Source of the DNA: Gastranaerophilus sp944325835
GTDB taxonomy: Bacteria; Cyanobacteriota; Vampirovibrionia; Gastranaerophilales; Gastranaerophilaceae
Length of the DNA stretch: 64,000 nt
Assembly: GCA_963931575.1 (NCBI GenBank)
Contig: OZ007029.1
Coordinates: forward strand, 806,001-870,000
Reading direction: 5' to 3'
In this document: positions 25,277 to 32,818 of the stretch, in pieces
How the letters are laid out: each line of letters begins with the position of its first letter
Position numbering within the stretch: the first letter of the stretch is position 1
Program-made: the position numbers and the translations under genes
Notes under the pieces: generated by a model
What the model was told of the DNA's origin: nothing
What the model saw: only the letters and a program-made list of their open reading frames with translations
Database searches by the model: none

Positions 25277-25942
25277 ATGGGAAATTCAGTACAAAAAATT
25301 CTTCGTGTAGGCGAAAATATGGCAAAGAAAATCGGTAGAACATATCGTTCAACTAATGCATCAGGTTTAGTAGAGTTCACCGGAACTAAGCAGGTACTTA
25401 ACGGACAAACCGTAGTGAATGGGCGCATATCCTACTATGGTGGAAGAGAAAGATATTTGACAAAAATCTCAACACAGACACAAAATGGTTCAAAAGAAGT
25501 TTCAAGAATAGTTCCTGACTTGGAAACTCGTTTTACCTATGATGGTGATATAACAAAAATTACAACGAATACAAACTCACAAGTTGGTACACATAGTGTA
25601 AATACATTTAACCAGAAATCTTATGAATACGGGAATTGTGGCTTAGGAATTTATGAACGTACAATTGACAGAGTCTTTGCCGGTAGAAAACATCTGGGAG
25701 GCAGAGCCGTATTTAGCGGTATGTCCGAACGTAGCATAACTCCACAAAAGAAAAAAGTCTTTTTTGGTGCTGATGGCAAGCCGCTCAAAACAGTTTATTA
25801 TAACAGCAGAACCGGCTTGAGGTCATTCGCAGAGTTACCTGACGGAAGAGTAATTCGATATGATGAGAAAGGTTTACCGGTATTTACAGATGCAAAATAC
25901 GGCAAAAAAATTGATTTAGGCGGTTTAGATAAACTTATATAA
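25277..25942 (+). CDS. orphan protein with RHS/MORN-like beta-hairpin C-terminus
   Basis: 221 aa from the ATG at 25277, which follows GAAAGGGGATTTATT, the same strong leader used by other genes here; the ORF extends further upstream through the leader but without a site. The N-terminus is basic (MGNSVQKILRVGENMAKKIG). The C-terminal part shows GADGKPLKTVYYNS, ELPDGRVIRYDEKGLPVF, repeats that look like beta-hairpins of RHS/YD or MORN-like type and resemble the style of the 489-aa protein at 39120-40589. No membrane or export signal. A terminator follows; monocistronic. Function unknown. Confidence 0.65.
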   Translation: MGNSVQKILRVGENMAKKIGRTYRSTNASGLVEFTGTKQVLNGQTVVNGRISYYGGRERYLTKISTQTQNGSKEVSRIVPDLETRFTYDGDITKITTNTNSQVGTHSVNTFNQKSYEYGNCGLGIYERTIDRVFAGRKHLGGRAVFSGMSERSITPQKKKVFFGADGKPLKTVYYNSRTGLRSFAELPDGRVIRYDEKGLPVFTDAKYGKKIDLGGLDKLI

Positions 25943-25944
25943 AA

Positions 25945-25979
25945 AAGCCAAAGCGGGTTCTAAGAACCCGCTTTTTTAC
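25945..25979 (+). terminator. terminator after the 25277 gene
   Basis: AAGCGGGTTC/GAACCCGCTT (25951-25960 with 25964-25973), TAA loop, TTTTTT after. Confidence 0.92.
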
Positions 25980-26061
25980 AAATTCCCCCGCAAGGCTAGG
26001 CATATTGCTTAATTAAATAATTTCTGCGATAGGTTATTATTCCGAGTGAGGGGTGCTTATT

Positions 26062-26655
26062 ATGCAAAAGTTATCTTACCGGAAAATGCCGCTTGAAGAT
26101 TTAATCGTCCTGTCGCAGCAGGACGATTTTAAGGCGTTAGAGGAACTTATTAAACGTGAACAAAAAAATATTTATACCGCGCTGATGTACCTTTCCGGCA
26201 ACAAAGATAACGTTTATGACCTGACTCAAGAAGTTCTTTTTAAGATAGCAAAAAATATTAAGTCGCTCGCTAACCCGAAAAGCTTTAAAAGCTGGAGCAA
26301 CCAGATTGCAACCAATGTTTTTTATGATGATTTGCGCAAGAATAAGAAGGAATACGAGGTCATTTCACTGGAAGATGACGAGGACAGCAGCTTTTTCTCG
26401 GCTATAAAAAACTTTTTTATTGATAAGAAATGCAAGCCGCCGGAAATCTGTCTTTCTTCCGAACTGGATAAAATTATCAAGTACGAAATACTTAATCTTC
26501 CCGAAGCCTTCCGGGTTGTAATAATCCTACGGGAACTTGAAGGTTTATCTTATGAAGAAATCGCGCTTGCAACAAACAGCAATATCGGTACGGTAAAATC
26601 CAGAATTTCGCGCGCAAGAAATAAGTTACAGGAAAACCTGAAAGCCTATTTGTAA
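26062..26655 (+). CDS. ECF-type RNA polymerase sigma factor
   Basis: 197 aa from the ATG at 26062 (GAGGGG 8 nt upstream; a GTG nine bases earlier is less suited). Region 2: DDFKALEELIKREQKNIYTA, DLTQEVLFKIAKNI, FKSWSNQIATNVFYDDLR. Region 4: LNLPEAFRVVIILRELEGLSYEEIALATNSNIGTVKSR, split across residues about 150-190, ending in RARNKLQENL. It is followed 13 nt later by its anti-sigma factor. The pair would respond to an envelope or redox signal. The distal minus-strand genes are convergent and not obviously its targets. Confidence 0.9.
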   Translation: MQKLSYRKMPLEDLIVLSQQDDFKALEELIKREQKNIYTALMYLSGNKDNVYDLTQEVLFKIAKNIKSLANPKSFKSWSNQIATNVFYDDLRKNKKEYEVISLEDDEDSSFFSAIKNFFIDKKCKPPEICLSSELDKIIKYEILNLPEAFRVVIILRELEGLSYEEIALATNSNIGTVKSRISRARNKLQENLKAYL

Positions 26656-26668
26656 AGGAGTAAAAATT

Positions 26669-27208
26669 ATGAAAAACAAAATCACGTGTAAACAAATTCA
26701 GGCTATTCTTCCTTTTTATCTGAAAGGGAGAGTTAATCCTGCGCTGTCAGAACTTATAGAAGAACATCTTGAGAACTGCCCGCACTGCAAAGAACTTTAC
26801 TTAAAGGCTTTCGATGAATGCAATGATTTTTCTTTCATTGAGCTTGAAGAAAATGCGGTAGAAGAAAATAACGACAGATTTGTGACAAAAGAATATGCAA
26901 ACTTCAAGAAAAAACTCTCTGCGTACTTTGACAGCGAACTGGAAAACAGCGAAAGTATTAAAATAAAAAAAATGACAATTTCTAACCCGCTTGCCCGCAA
27001 AGATTTAGAGGACATGTATCTTTTTAAACGACTGTTGCACTCATCATTTGACAGAACAAAAGAAAGCTGCAAACACGATTTTTCAAAAACAATCGTAAAA
27101 AAGCTCGATGATCAAAATTTTTACCAGACAGACTATTTTGTAAAGATAGGTGCAATACTTCTGTTTATTTCAGCCGTGCTGTCAATAAGTTTTTTTACCG
27201 GCAGCTAA
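26669..27208 (+). CDS. anti-sigma factor with N-terminal zinc finger and C-terminal membrane anchor
   Basis: 179 aa. The N-terminus has the zf-HC2 arrangement: CKQIQAILPFYLKG, then EHLENCPHCKELY, giving His and two Cys zinc ligands, plus an earlier Cys. A Glu/Lys-rich middle is followed by a single membrane segment (YFVKIGAILLFISAVLSISF, about 155-174). It would hold the sigma factor encoded just upstream at the membrane. AAAGGAG precedes the ATG. Its stop overlaps the end of the convergent 27205 gene by four bases. Confidence 0.85.
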   Translation: MKNKITCKQIQAILPFYLKGRVNPALSELIEEHLENCPHCKELYLKAFDECNDFSFIELEENAVEENNDRFVTKEYANFKKKLSAYFDSELENSESIKIKKMTISNPLARKDLEDMYLFKRLLHSSFDRTKESCKHDFSKTIVKKLDDQNFYQTDYFVKIGAILLFISAVLSISFFTGS

Positions 27209-27810
27209 ATCCTCATTCCGGGATGCCGCAATATTGATTGATAATCCTTCATTGTAAAGCGGTTATACGGTGTTTTTTCATTTTCTCTCTTCTGTGCAAG
27301 TACATTGTTTGCGGCAACCTGTTGTTTGGCAGCATACTCGTTGCGCAAAATCGGCGTTACAATATTACAGGAAAGAATTGAGCCTGCGGTGCTTGCGATA
27401 ACGTCCACACCGTTTTTAAATGCGTTGAAATCTTCCTTTATATCGCCAAAATTTTCCGTCTTTTTTATATTAAAATCTATCTTCCCGATTTTATCAGTCA
27501 AATTGTGCTTTTCAAGATATTTTCTGATAGCTTTATTCGCGATTTTGCCGTTAAGAACCGCCTTGGATGACAGGTTTTTAACAGAGGACGTAAGAATATA
27601 GAAGGATAAAATATTTATCAGCCCGTCGCCGAGTTCCTGTGGAATTAAGAAAGTTTTTTGTTCCGGCGGAATTTTGTCATTAGTCCAAATTGCCATTAAC
27701 TGTGCGGCACAGGACAGAATCCAGCCGGCTGTACCGGTGTGGACAAGCATTTTACCAGGATTTTCACCATAATTTTTATACAGATTGGAAAGTACTTTAT
27801 CTAAATTCAT
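27205..27810 (-). CDS. membrane orphan protein, coupled to the upstream gene
   Basis: 201 aa with hydrophobic segments near 20-42, 64-80 and 132-155 (GVDVIASTAGSILSCNIV) and a Lys-rich middle. It overlaps the preceding minus-strand gene by four bases (27807-27810), so the pair is one translational unit. Similar helical layout (helix, basic linker, helix, Asn-Glu-rich tail) in its partner suggests they sit in the same membrane complex. No family recognised. Confidence 0.6.
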   Translation of the reverse strand: MNLDKVLSNLYKNYGENPGKMLVHTGTAGWILSCAAQLMAIWTNDKIPPEQKTFLIPQELGDGLINILSFYILTSSVKNLSSKAVLNGKIANKAIRKYLEKHNLTDKIGKIDFNIKKTENFGDIKEDFNAFKNGVDVIASTAGSILSCNIVTPILRNEYAAKQQVAANNVLAQKRENEKTPYNRFTMKDYQSILRHPGMRI

Positions 27811-28352
27811 TTAGTACCTCCCGATTTCTTTTCAACAACCTTCTCATTAAATTTATTTGTCAGAAATTTTGTCAAAGGCGCATCAATAAGGAAATTGGTA
27901 AATACCATAACTCCCAGAGAAATATATGTTCCGAGAGCATTTTGATATTGCTTAAATTCATCCGTATCTATCTTTTTGACATCTTTAGGTGTAAAGAGCG
28001 TTTTCCACCTTGGAACACCTTTACCCGGAAGCTGAGAACACATTTGCATCCCTTTAATAGTGCCTTTTCTGACTGCGTAACCTGTCAGGGTGCCGGCAAT
28101 GATTTTTGCAACTGTACGGCAGACTGCAACACGTCTTGTATCCTCATCAATTTTGCGGTTATAAAAATCTATAAACGGCTGGGACATCAGGGCTGTAACG
28201 CCTAGAATTAAACGGTTTTCGGCAGATGAAATCTCTCTTCCGGAGGCTTTGTAGAATTTATCGGCTTTTTTACCCGCAACAAAGTTCGGCATTACATTAT
28301 AAAATGCCTGCTGCACTCTATTTGCAGTATTTTTAATTGCACTTACAGCCAT
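27807..28352 (-). CDS. membrane orphan protein, first gene of a coupled pair
   Basis: 181 aa, with an N-terminal amphipathic region (NRVQQAFYNVMPNFVAGKKADKF), two or three weak hydrophobic segments (ENRLILGVTALMSQPFIDFY; AVCRTVAKIIAGTLTGYAV; TYISLGVMVFTNFLI) and a basic tail. It overlaps the next gene by four bases. No family recognised. It lies between the sigma/anti-sigma pair and the NarL-type regulator, but transcribed towards the former. Confidence 0.6.
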   Translation of the reverse strand: MAVSAIKNTANRVQQAFYNVMPNFVAGKKADKFYKASGREISSAENRLILGVTALMSQPFIDFYNRKIDEDTRRVAVCRTVAKIIAGTLTGYAVRKGTIKGMQMCSQLPGKGVPRWKTLFTPKDVKKIDTDEFKQYQNALGTYISLGVMVFTNFLIDAPLTKFLTNKFNEKVVEKKSGGTK

Positions 28353-28437
28353 GTCTACACACCCAGAATAATAATGTTACTCAAGCTGAATAATTGCTTA
28401 AATATCCCTTATTATTAAAAAATGTTAACAGAAATGA

Positions 28438-29106
28438 CTAGACTAAACCCTCCTTCAAAGCCTTTACAGCGGCCTGAGTCCGGTCATCTACAACTAGTTT
28501 CTGTATTATATTACAAACATGGGCTTTGGCTGTATGTTCTGAAATTGTAAGCGTATCTGCTATCTGCTGGTTAGATTTCCCGTCTACCACAAGTTTAAGA
28601 ACCTCATATTCACGCTGCGTAAGGTTTGCATGCTGGGCACGGAAGGTTGCTCGCGACATTTTCCGCGCAGGTATAACTCCGCTGTTCTTTTCCCGCAGTA
28701 TCGGCACAATCTTTGGGTCAAGCCACATTGCCCCGTCATTGACAGTTTTAATTATCATTTCCAGAACATCTGTGTTAACATCTTTCATAACATAAGCCCT
28801 CGCTCCTGCATGGAGAGAAGAAAAAATTTCCTCTTCCGAAAGATGTGACGTTAAAATTATAACTTTACAGTCCTGATTGTATTCAATAAGCTTTTTCGTT
28901 GCCTCTATTCCGTTGTAATCCGGCAGACCTATATCCATTAACACAACATCAGGCTTTAAAAGCTTATATTTTTCGATTGCTTCTTTTGCCGTTGTCGCTT
29001 CGTATATGGTTTCAATGCTGCTGTGCTCCTCAAGCAGCGATTTCAAACCTATCCGCATTAATTTTTGATCCTCTACAAGTAAAATATTAATAGTCTTGGT
29101 TTCCAT
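28438..29106 (-). CDS. NarL/LuxR-family response regulator (orphan)
   Basis: 222 aa. The receiver domain has Asp13, the phosphoacceptor Asp58 in VVLMDIGLPD, Thr in IILTSH and Lys in YVMKD. The C-terminal LuxR-type helix-turn-helix is LTQREYEVLKLVVDGKSNQ with ADTLTISEHTAKAHV. No histidine kinase gene is adjacent. It is divergent from the zinc dehydrogenase, and a 16-bp palindrome lies between them, a candidate operator for either gene. Confidence 0.9.
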   Translation of the reverse strand: METKTINILLVEDQKLMRIGLKSLLEEHSSIETIYEATTAKEAIEKYKLLKPDVVLMDIGLPDYNGIEATKKLIEYNQDCKVIILTSHLSEEEIFSSLHAGARAYVMKDVNTDVLEMIIKTVNDGAMWLDPKIVPILREKNSGVIPARKMSRATFRAQHANLTQREYEVLKLVVDGKSNQQIADTLTISEHTAKAHVCNIIQKLVVDDRTQAAVKALKEGLV

Positions 29107-29212
29107 AACATCTCTCCTTATACATTATATTTTTAAAACCAATAGCACGGGAATTAATCCTTTTTGCAGAAATAAGAAGCGGTAATCTTTCGCCAAGAAT
29201 TGTTACAAATAA

Positions 29213-29228
29213 CATTTGTTTACAAATG
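29213..29228. promoter_or_regulatory. perfect 7-bp inverted repeat between divergent genes
   Basis: CATTTGT-TT-ACAAATG, with a similar half site TTACAAAT at 29202-29209. In the 169-base gap between the NarL-type regulator and the dehydrogenase. Possible operator. Confidence 0.4.
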
Positions 29229-29260
29229 AGGTTTATAATCAAATTTAGAAAAATTTTTCG

Positions 29261-29275
29261 TGATAAAATTAAAAT
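29261..29275 (+). promoter_or_regulatory. extended -10 box six bases before the dehydrogenase ATG
   Basis: TGATAAAAT (TGn extension plus TAAAAT at 29264-29269) followed by TAAAAT and ATG at 29276; no Shine-Dalgarno. Suggests leaderless transcription. Confidence 0.5.
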
Positions 29276-30313
29276 ATGAAAGCATTAATGTACTACGGGC
29301 CTGAAAACATCAGGTATGAAGAAGTTGAAACACCTGTTCCTAAAGAGGGAGAAATCTTAGTAAAAGTAATGTCAGCACTCACCTGCGGCACAGACGTCAA
29401 AACTTACCGCCGCGGACATCCGGTGCTTATTAAGAAAATTCCGTCCGGCTTCGGGCACGAATTCTCCGGAATTGTTGAAACTGTCGGCGAAGGCGTAAAG
29501 AAATTTAAACCCGGCGACAGAGTTGTTTCGGCAAATTCCGCACCTTGCGGAAGCTGTTTTTTCTGTCAGAAAGAACAGTTTAATCTTTGCGAAAATCTTG
29601 ACCTATTAAATGGTGCCTACGCCCAGTATATAGTTGTTCCAAAGCGTATTGTCGAAAAAAACACACTTCTTCTTCCGGAAAACCTTGATTTTGATAAAGC
29701 TGTATTCTCGGAATCTCTGGCAAATGTTGTTCACGGTGTTGAAAGGACTAAAATTCAGGCGGGCGATACCGTCGGAATACTCGGGCTTGGCCCGATTGGC
29801 CTGATGTTTGCGCGCCTTGCAAAACTTAAAGGGGCACGGGTTTTTGCGGCTGCCAGAAATCCGGTTAAACTCCAAAAAGCTCTTGATTTTGCTAAAGTTG
29901 ACGGAGTGATAGATTTAAAAAACTGTGATAATATCTGCGAAGCCTTCAAAACGGCTGCAAACAGCCCGCGCGGACTTGACGTAATGATAGAATGCATCGG
30001 ACTGCCGCAAATGTGGGAAACAGCTTTTGAATGCGTCAGAAAAGGCGGAACAGTGCATTTCTTCGGGGGCTGTAAGGGCGGTGAAAAAGTTTCACTTGAT
30101 ACTGGCAAAATGCACTACGGTGATGTAAATATTTTAAGTGTTTTCCACTACACGCCAAAATACTTCCGTCAGGCGCTGTCACTTATTGCGTCAGGTCAGA
30201 TTGATGTTGAACAGCTTATAACTGCAACTATCGGGCTTGATGAAGTCGAATATGCACTTCAGGAACACATAAAAGGCGATGCCATAAAATTTCTGGTTAA
30301 ACCGTGGGGATAA
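29276..30313 (+). CDS. zinc-dependent medium-chain dehydrogenase (sorbitol/threonine dehydrogenase-like)
   Basis: 345 aa. Catalytic zinc ligands: Cys37 (TCGTD) and His61-Glu62 (FGHEFSG). The structural zinc site has four cysteines (Cys91, 94, 97, 105; CGSCFFCQ). The Rossmann fold is marked by VGILGLGPIGLMFARLAKLKG, so it is NAD(P)-dependent. The family oxidises polyols, threonine or alcohols; the exact substrate cannot be read. It is divergent from the response regulator and probably leaderless. A long hairpin follows. Confidence 0.88.
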   Translation: MKALMYYGPENIRYEEVETPVPKEGEILVKVMSALTCGTDVKTYRRGHPVLIKKIPSGFGHEFSGIVETVGEGVKKFKPGDRVVSANSAPCGSCFFCQKEQFNLCENLDLLNGAYAQYIVVPKRIVEKNTLLLPENLDFDKAVFSESLANVVHGVERTKIQAGDTVGILGLGPIGLMFARLAKLKGARVFAAARNPVKLQKALDFAKVDGVIDLKNCDNICEAFKTAANSPRGLDVMIECIGLPQMWETAFECVRKGGTVHFFGGCKGGEKVSLDTGKMHYGDVNILSVFHYTPKYFRQALSLIASGQIDVEQLITATIGLDEVEYALQEHIKGDAIKFLVKPWG

Positions 30314-30319
30314 TAACAC

Positions 30320-30348
30320 AAAGGGTTTGCAGAATCTGCAAACCCTTT
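30320..30348. terminator. long hairpin between convergent genes
   Basis: AAAGGGTTTGCAG/CTGCAAACCCTTT, 13 perfect bp with an AAT loop. There is no U-run on either strand, so it may be a weak terminator or an mRNA 3'-end stabiliser. Confidence 0.55.
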
Positions 30349-30374
30349 CAAATCTCTTCTTATCTTTAGGATAT

Positions 30375-30524
30375 TTACTTTACAGCAAATAAGTTTGCCC
30401 GAATACCAGCCTCAGAGTTTATAGCTCTTACGGCTTCTAACGCCCTGGCCCTGCGGCGTTTTGCTCCTCTTAATATATATTTAACGCTGACGCGTTCATT
30501 TCCTGTCTGGGTAATTTTCTTCAT
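30375..30524 (-). CDS. small, very basic protein (49 aa)
   Basis: Read directly on the minus strand: MKKITQTGNERVSVKYIL, then an Arg-rich stretch RGAKRRRARALEAVRAINS, ending ANLFAVK and TAA. AAGGAG lies 10 nt before the chosen ATG; an ATG nine bases earlier (30533) is too close to that site. Size, charge and the lack of hydrophobic segments suggest a nucleic-acid-binding or ribosome-associated protein, but no family is recognised. Confidence 0.55.
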   Translation of the reverse strand: MKKITQTGNERVSVKYILRGAKRRRARALEAVRAINSEAGIRANLFAVK

Positions 30525-30700
30525 TCTAAACATACTCCTTAAAGACTATTTCGTACTATTAATGTCGGCATTTTATCCGCAAACTTTAATCTTTGTAACG
30601 AATTGTTAAATTATTCTTCAAATCAGGCAATTCTTTAGAAGAGAAAAACTTTATAAGTATATATAGAGTATAGAAATATTATTTATCATGGAGGATAATT

Positions 30701-30898
30701 ATGGCAGGACCAGAAGCAATCGGCGGAGTCGGCAGCACAGAATCCCTATGGACAAAAGCAGAAGCAGTAAAGAGAAAACCTGTTGATGAGCAGCAAAGCG
30801 GCGGAATGACAGCAAGTTTTGCGCCAAACGGTGCTAACTTCCTGGAAACTGTTAAATCAACTTTTGGCACTTCGGGAAATAACTGCGGCGGTATATAA
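30701..30898 (+). CDS. small Gly/Ser-rich orphan protein (65 aa)
   Basis: Starts MAGPEAIGGVGSTESLW and ends NNCGGI. ATGGAGGATAATT before the ATG is a good ribosome binding site. No signal peptide, no hydrophobic helix, one Cys near the C-terminus (GNNCGG), which vaguely recalls the Cys-Gly-Gly ends of small leaderless peptides. Structured repeat copy B starts three bases after the stop. Function unknown. Confidence 0.55.
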   Translation: MAGPEAIGGVGSTESLWTKAEAVKRKPVDEQQSGGMTASFAPNGANFLETVKSTFGTSGNNCGGI

Positions 30899-30900
30899 CA

Positions 30901-31014
30901 GTCCGAGAAAGACTCGCGTTAAGGAACGTGAGCGAGTCTTTTGAGTGGCGTATTAGACAGCGCAGCCGCTACGGCTCGCGGTTCAGCGAGGCGGTTGCGG
31001 CGGAGAAGTGCTTT
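30901..31014 (+). repeat. structured intergenic repeat, copy B
   Basis: GTCCGAGAAAGACTCGC start; stem AAAGACTCGC/GCGAGTCTTT (30908-30917 with 30932-30941), core GAGTGGCGTATTAGACAGC (30943-30961), hairpin CTCGC-GGTTCA-GCGAG (30975-30990), end GGCGGAGAAGTGCTTT. In tandem with copy C, 36 bases apart. Confidence 0.8.
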
Positions 31015-31050
31015 ATTAAAATAAATTTTTGTGTTAAGATATCTTTGCTA

Positions 31051-31155
31051 CCTGAGAAATTTCGCTAATTGCGAAATTTTGAGTGGCGTGTTAGACAGCA
31101 TAGCCGCGGAGCGACACTGCGTGAGCGGTGGCGGCAGGCGGCGGAGAACTGCTTT
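31051..31155 (+). repeat. structured intergenic repeat, copy C
   Basis: Stem AAATTTCGC/GCGAAATTT (31057-31065 with 31071-31079), core GAGTGGCGTGTTAGACAGC (31081-31099), hairpin CACTGC-GTGA-GCGGTG (31115-31130), end GGCGGAGAACTGCTTT. It ends three bases before the coaX ATG, and its GGAGAA may act as the coaX ribosome binding site. Confidence 0.8.
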
Positions 31156-31158
31156 GCT

Positions 31159-31929
31159 ATGATTTTAGTAATTGATATCGGAAACAGCAATATTACATTT
31201 GGAATATTTGACGGTGACGAATTGGTCAAACGATTTAGAGCGCCGTCAAATTTTTGTGCTCCGATAGATGACTACCTCGGACTAATTAAAGAAAATATGG
31301 AGGGGCTGAAACCGGAAGGTATTATTATTGCCTCTGTAGTAACGGATTTTGATTACAAATTCAAGTTTGCGCTTGATAAGGCTTTTGGCTGCGAAAGTTT
31401 GGTTGTAACGCCTAAAACGCCTTGTAATCTGGGAATAAAACTTGATAATCCTATGGAGGTCGGTGCTGACAGGATTGCAAATGCGGTCGGAGTTTTAGAG
31501 AAATTCGGCAAAAACGCTATTGTTGTTGACTTCGGAACTGCTACAACTTTTGAAGTTGTGACCGAAAAAAGAGAATTTATTGGCGGTTTGATTACGACAG
31601 GGCTTCACATGCAGCTTGGCGCGTTGAATGCGAAAACCAGCAAACTGCCTAAAATTGAACTTTATCCGCCGAAACGTGCCGTTGCAACAAATACAGTTGA
31701 TGCGATTTTATCCGGAATTGTTCTTGGAAATGCCTGCATGATTGACGGCATGATTAAAAAGTTTAAGGCAGAGCTTGCGCCGGAAGAATATATTGTCGTT
31801 GCGACCGGCGGGTTTGCGACATTTATTGATGGATATATGAGAGAAAGTTTTGACTACATTATGCCGGATTTGACACTTGAGGGCTTGAGGGCTATCTACA
31901 ATTACAGCCTTAATAAAGTTGGCAAGTAA
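31159..31929 (+). CDS. coaX: type III pantothenate kinase
   Basis: First step of coenzyme A synthesis. 256 aa from the ATG at 31159: MILVIDIGNSNITFGIFDG is the ATP-binding start of the ASKHA fold, and VGADRIANAVG and VVDFGTATTFEVV, then GGLITTGLHM, complete it. The longer reading frame starting at 31069 only translates repeat copy C and is rejected. There is no classical Shine-Dalgarno other than GGAGAA within the repeat, 13 nt from the ATG. The mlaE-like gene follows with its own promoter. Confidence 0.93.
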   Translation: MILVIDIGNSNITFGIFDGDELVKRFRAPSNFCAPIDDYLGLIKENMEGLKPEGIIIASVVTDFDYKFKFALDKAFGCESLVVTPKTPCNLGIKLDNPMEVGADRIANAVGVLEKFGKNAIVVDFGTATTFEVVTEKREFIGGLITTGLHMQLGALNAKTSKLPKIELYPPKRAVATNTVDAILSGIVLGNACMIDGMIKKFKAELAPEEYIVVATGGFATFIDGYMRESFDYIMPDLTLEGLRAIYNYSLNKVGK

Positions 31930-31953
31930 TATTTTTTGGTGTACAATCGTCTT
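31919..31953 (+). promoter_or_regulatory. promoter inside the end of coaX giving a probably leaderless mlaE transcript
   Basis: TTGGCA (31919-31924), 17-bp spacer, TACAAT (31942-31947), then six bases and the ATG at 31954. No Shine-Dalgarno. Confidence 0.65.
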
Positions 31954-32763
31954 ATGGCATTGATTAGGCATATATTAAAACAGACAGTTACTTATAAACT
32001 GTTCAAAAGTATTCTGGTTAATCTGGTTGATTTTATGGAGGTAATGGGCAATATTACAACCGGATTGTTTGAAGTTATCAAGGCTTTTTTCCGCGGCGAG
32101 CTTGAATGGAAAGAGTTGATTAATCAATGCGAGAGATTCGGTATAAGTTCGCTTCCGATAACGCTTTCGATTGTCGGAATGACGTGCGTAATTATTGTTT
32201 CACAAATTGCACAGGAAATGGTTAAACAGGGCGGGGGAAACTTTGTAGGAGCTCTGGTTGCGGTATTAATTGTACGTGAATTAGGCGTAATTATGTCTGG
32301 TTTTGCAATAATATCCATGATCGGTTCTTCGCTTGCCTCTGAACTTGCGACAATGAGGGTTACAGAGCAGATTGATGCGCTTTATACGTTGAAAGTTAAC
32401 CCTTACGGGTATCTTTTCCTGCCGCGGGTTCTTGCCGGAATGCTTATGATGCCGCCGGTTGTAATAATTTCTTCTCTGTTCGGGATACTAGCCGGCGCAC
32501 TGACATCGGATCTGGCTGCAGGTTTAAGCTACAGAGTATATTTTGACTCAATATGGATAGGAATTTTTGCAAAAGACATGTTTGTCTGCCTTGCAAAAGC
32601 CGTATGTTTCGGGGCTGTAATTGCCCTGATAAGCTGCGCGTTCGGGTTCCATGCAAGCGGCGGTGCAAAAGGTGTCGGGATTGCAACTACACGTGCCGTT
32701 GTCTGGTCTTTCGTTGCAATTGTAATAATTGATATGCTGTTTGCAATCGCATTTTTCTTCTAG
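31954..32763 (+). CDS. mlaE: MlaE-family phospholipid ABC transporter permease
   Basis: 269 aa from the ATG at 31954 (the ORF continues upstream to a TTG, without support). MlaE-type permeases move phospholipids between the two membranes with MlaF, MlaB and the MCE protein MlaD. Hydrophobic segments near 50-75, 85-110, 138-165, 190-215 and 235-262; ELATMRVTEQIDAL is the conserved cytosolic coupling helix signature, with VRELGVIMSG before it. It is followed 55 nt later by the ATPase gene; the MCE partner is 22 kb away (55254-56609). Confidence 0.9.
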   Translation: MALIRHILKQTVTYKLFKSILVNLVDFMEVMGNITTGLFEVIKAFFRGELEWKELINQCERFGISSLPITLSIVGMTCVIIVSQIAQEMVKQGGGNFVGALVAVLIVRELGVIMSGFAIISMIGSSLASELATMRVTEQIDALYTLKVNPYGYLFLPRVLAGMLMMPPVVIISSLFGILAGALTSDLAAGLSYRVYFDSIWIGIFAKDMFVCLAKAVCFGAVIALISCAFGFHASGGAKGVGIATTRAVVWSFVAIVIIDMLFAIAFFF

Positions 32764-32818
32764 CGTGAGCTATTGATAAAATTTGACAACACTATTTTAA
32801 GGCGTTAGGATTAAGTAG

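Noticed and set aside
31069..31158. N-terminal extension of pantothenate kinase
   Set aside because: The extension is repeat DNA; family homologues begin at the DIGNSN motif encoded from 31159.
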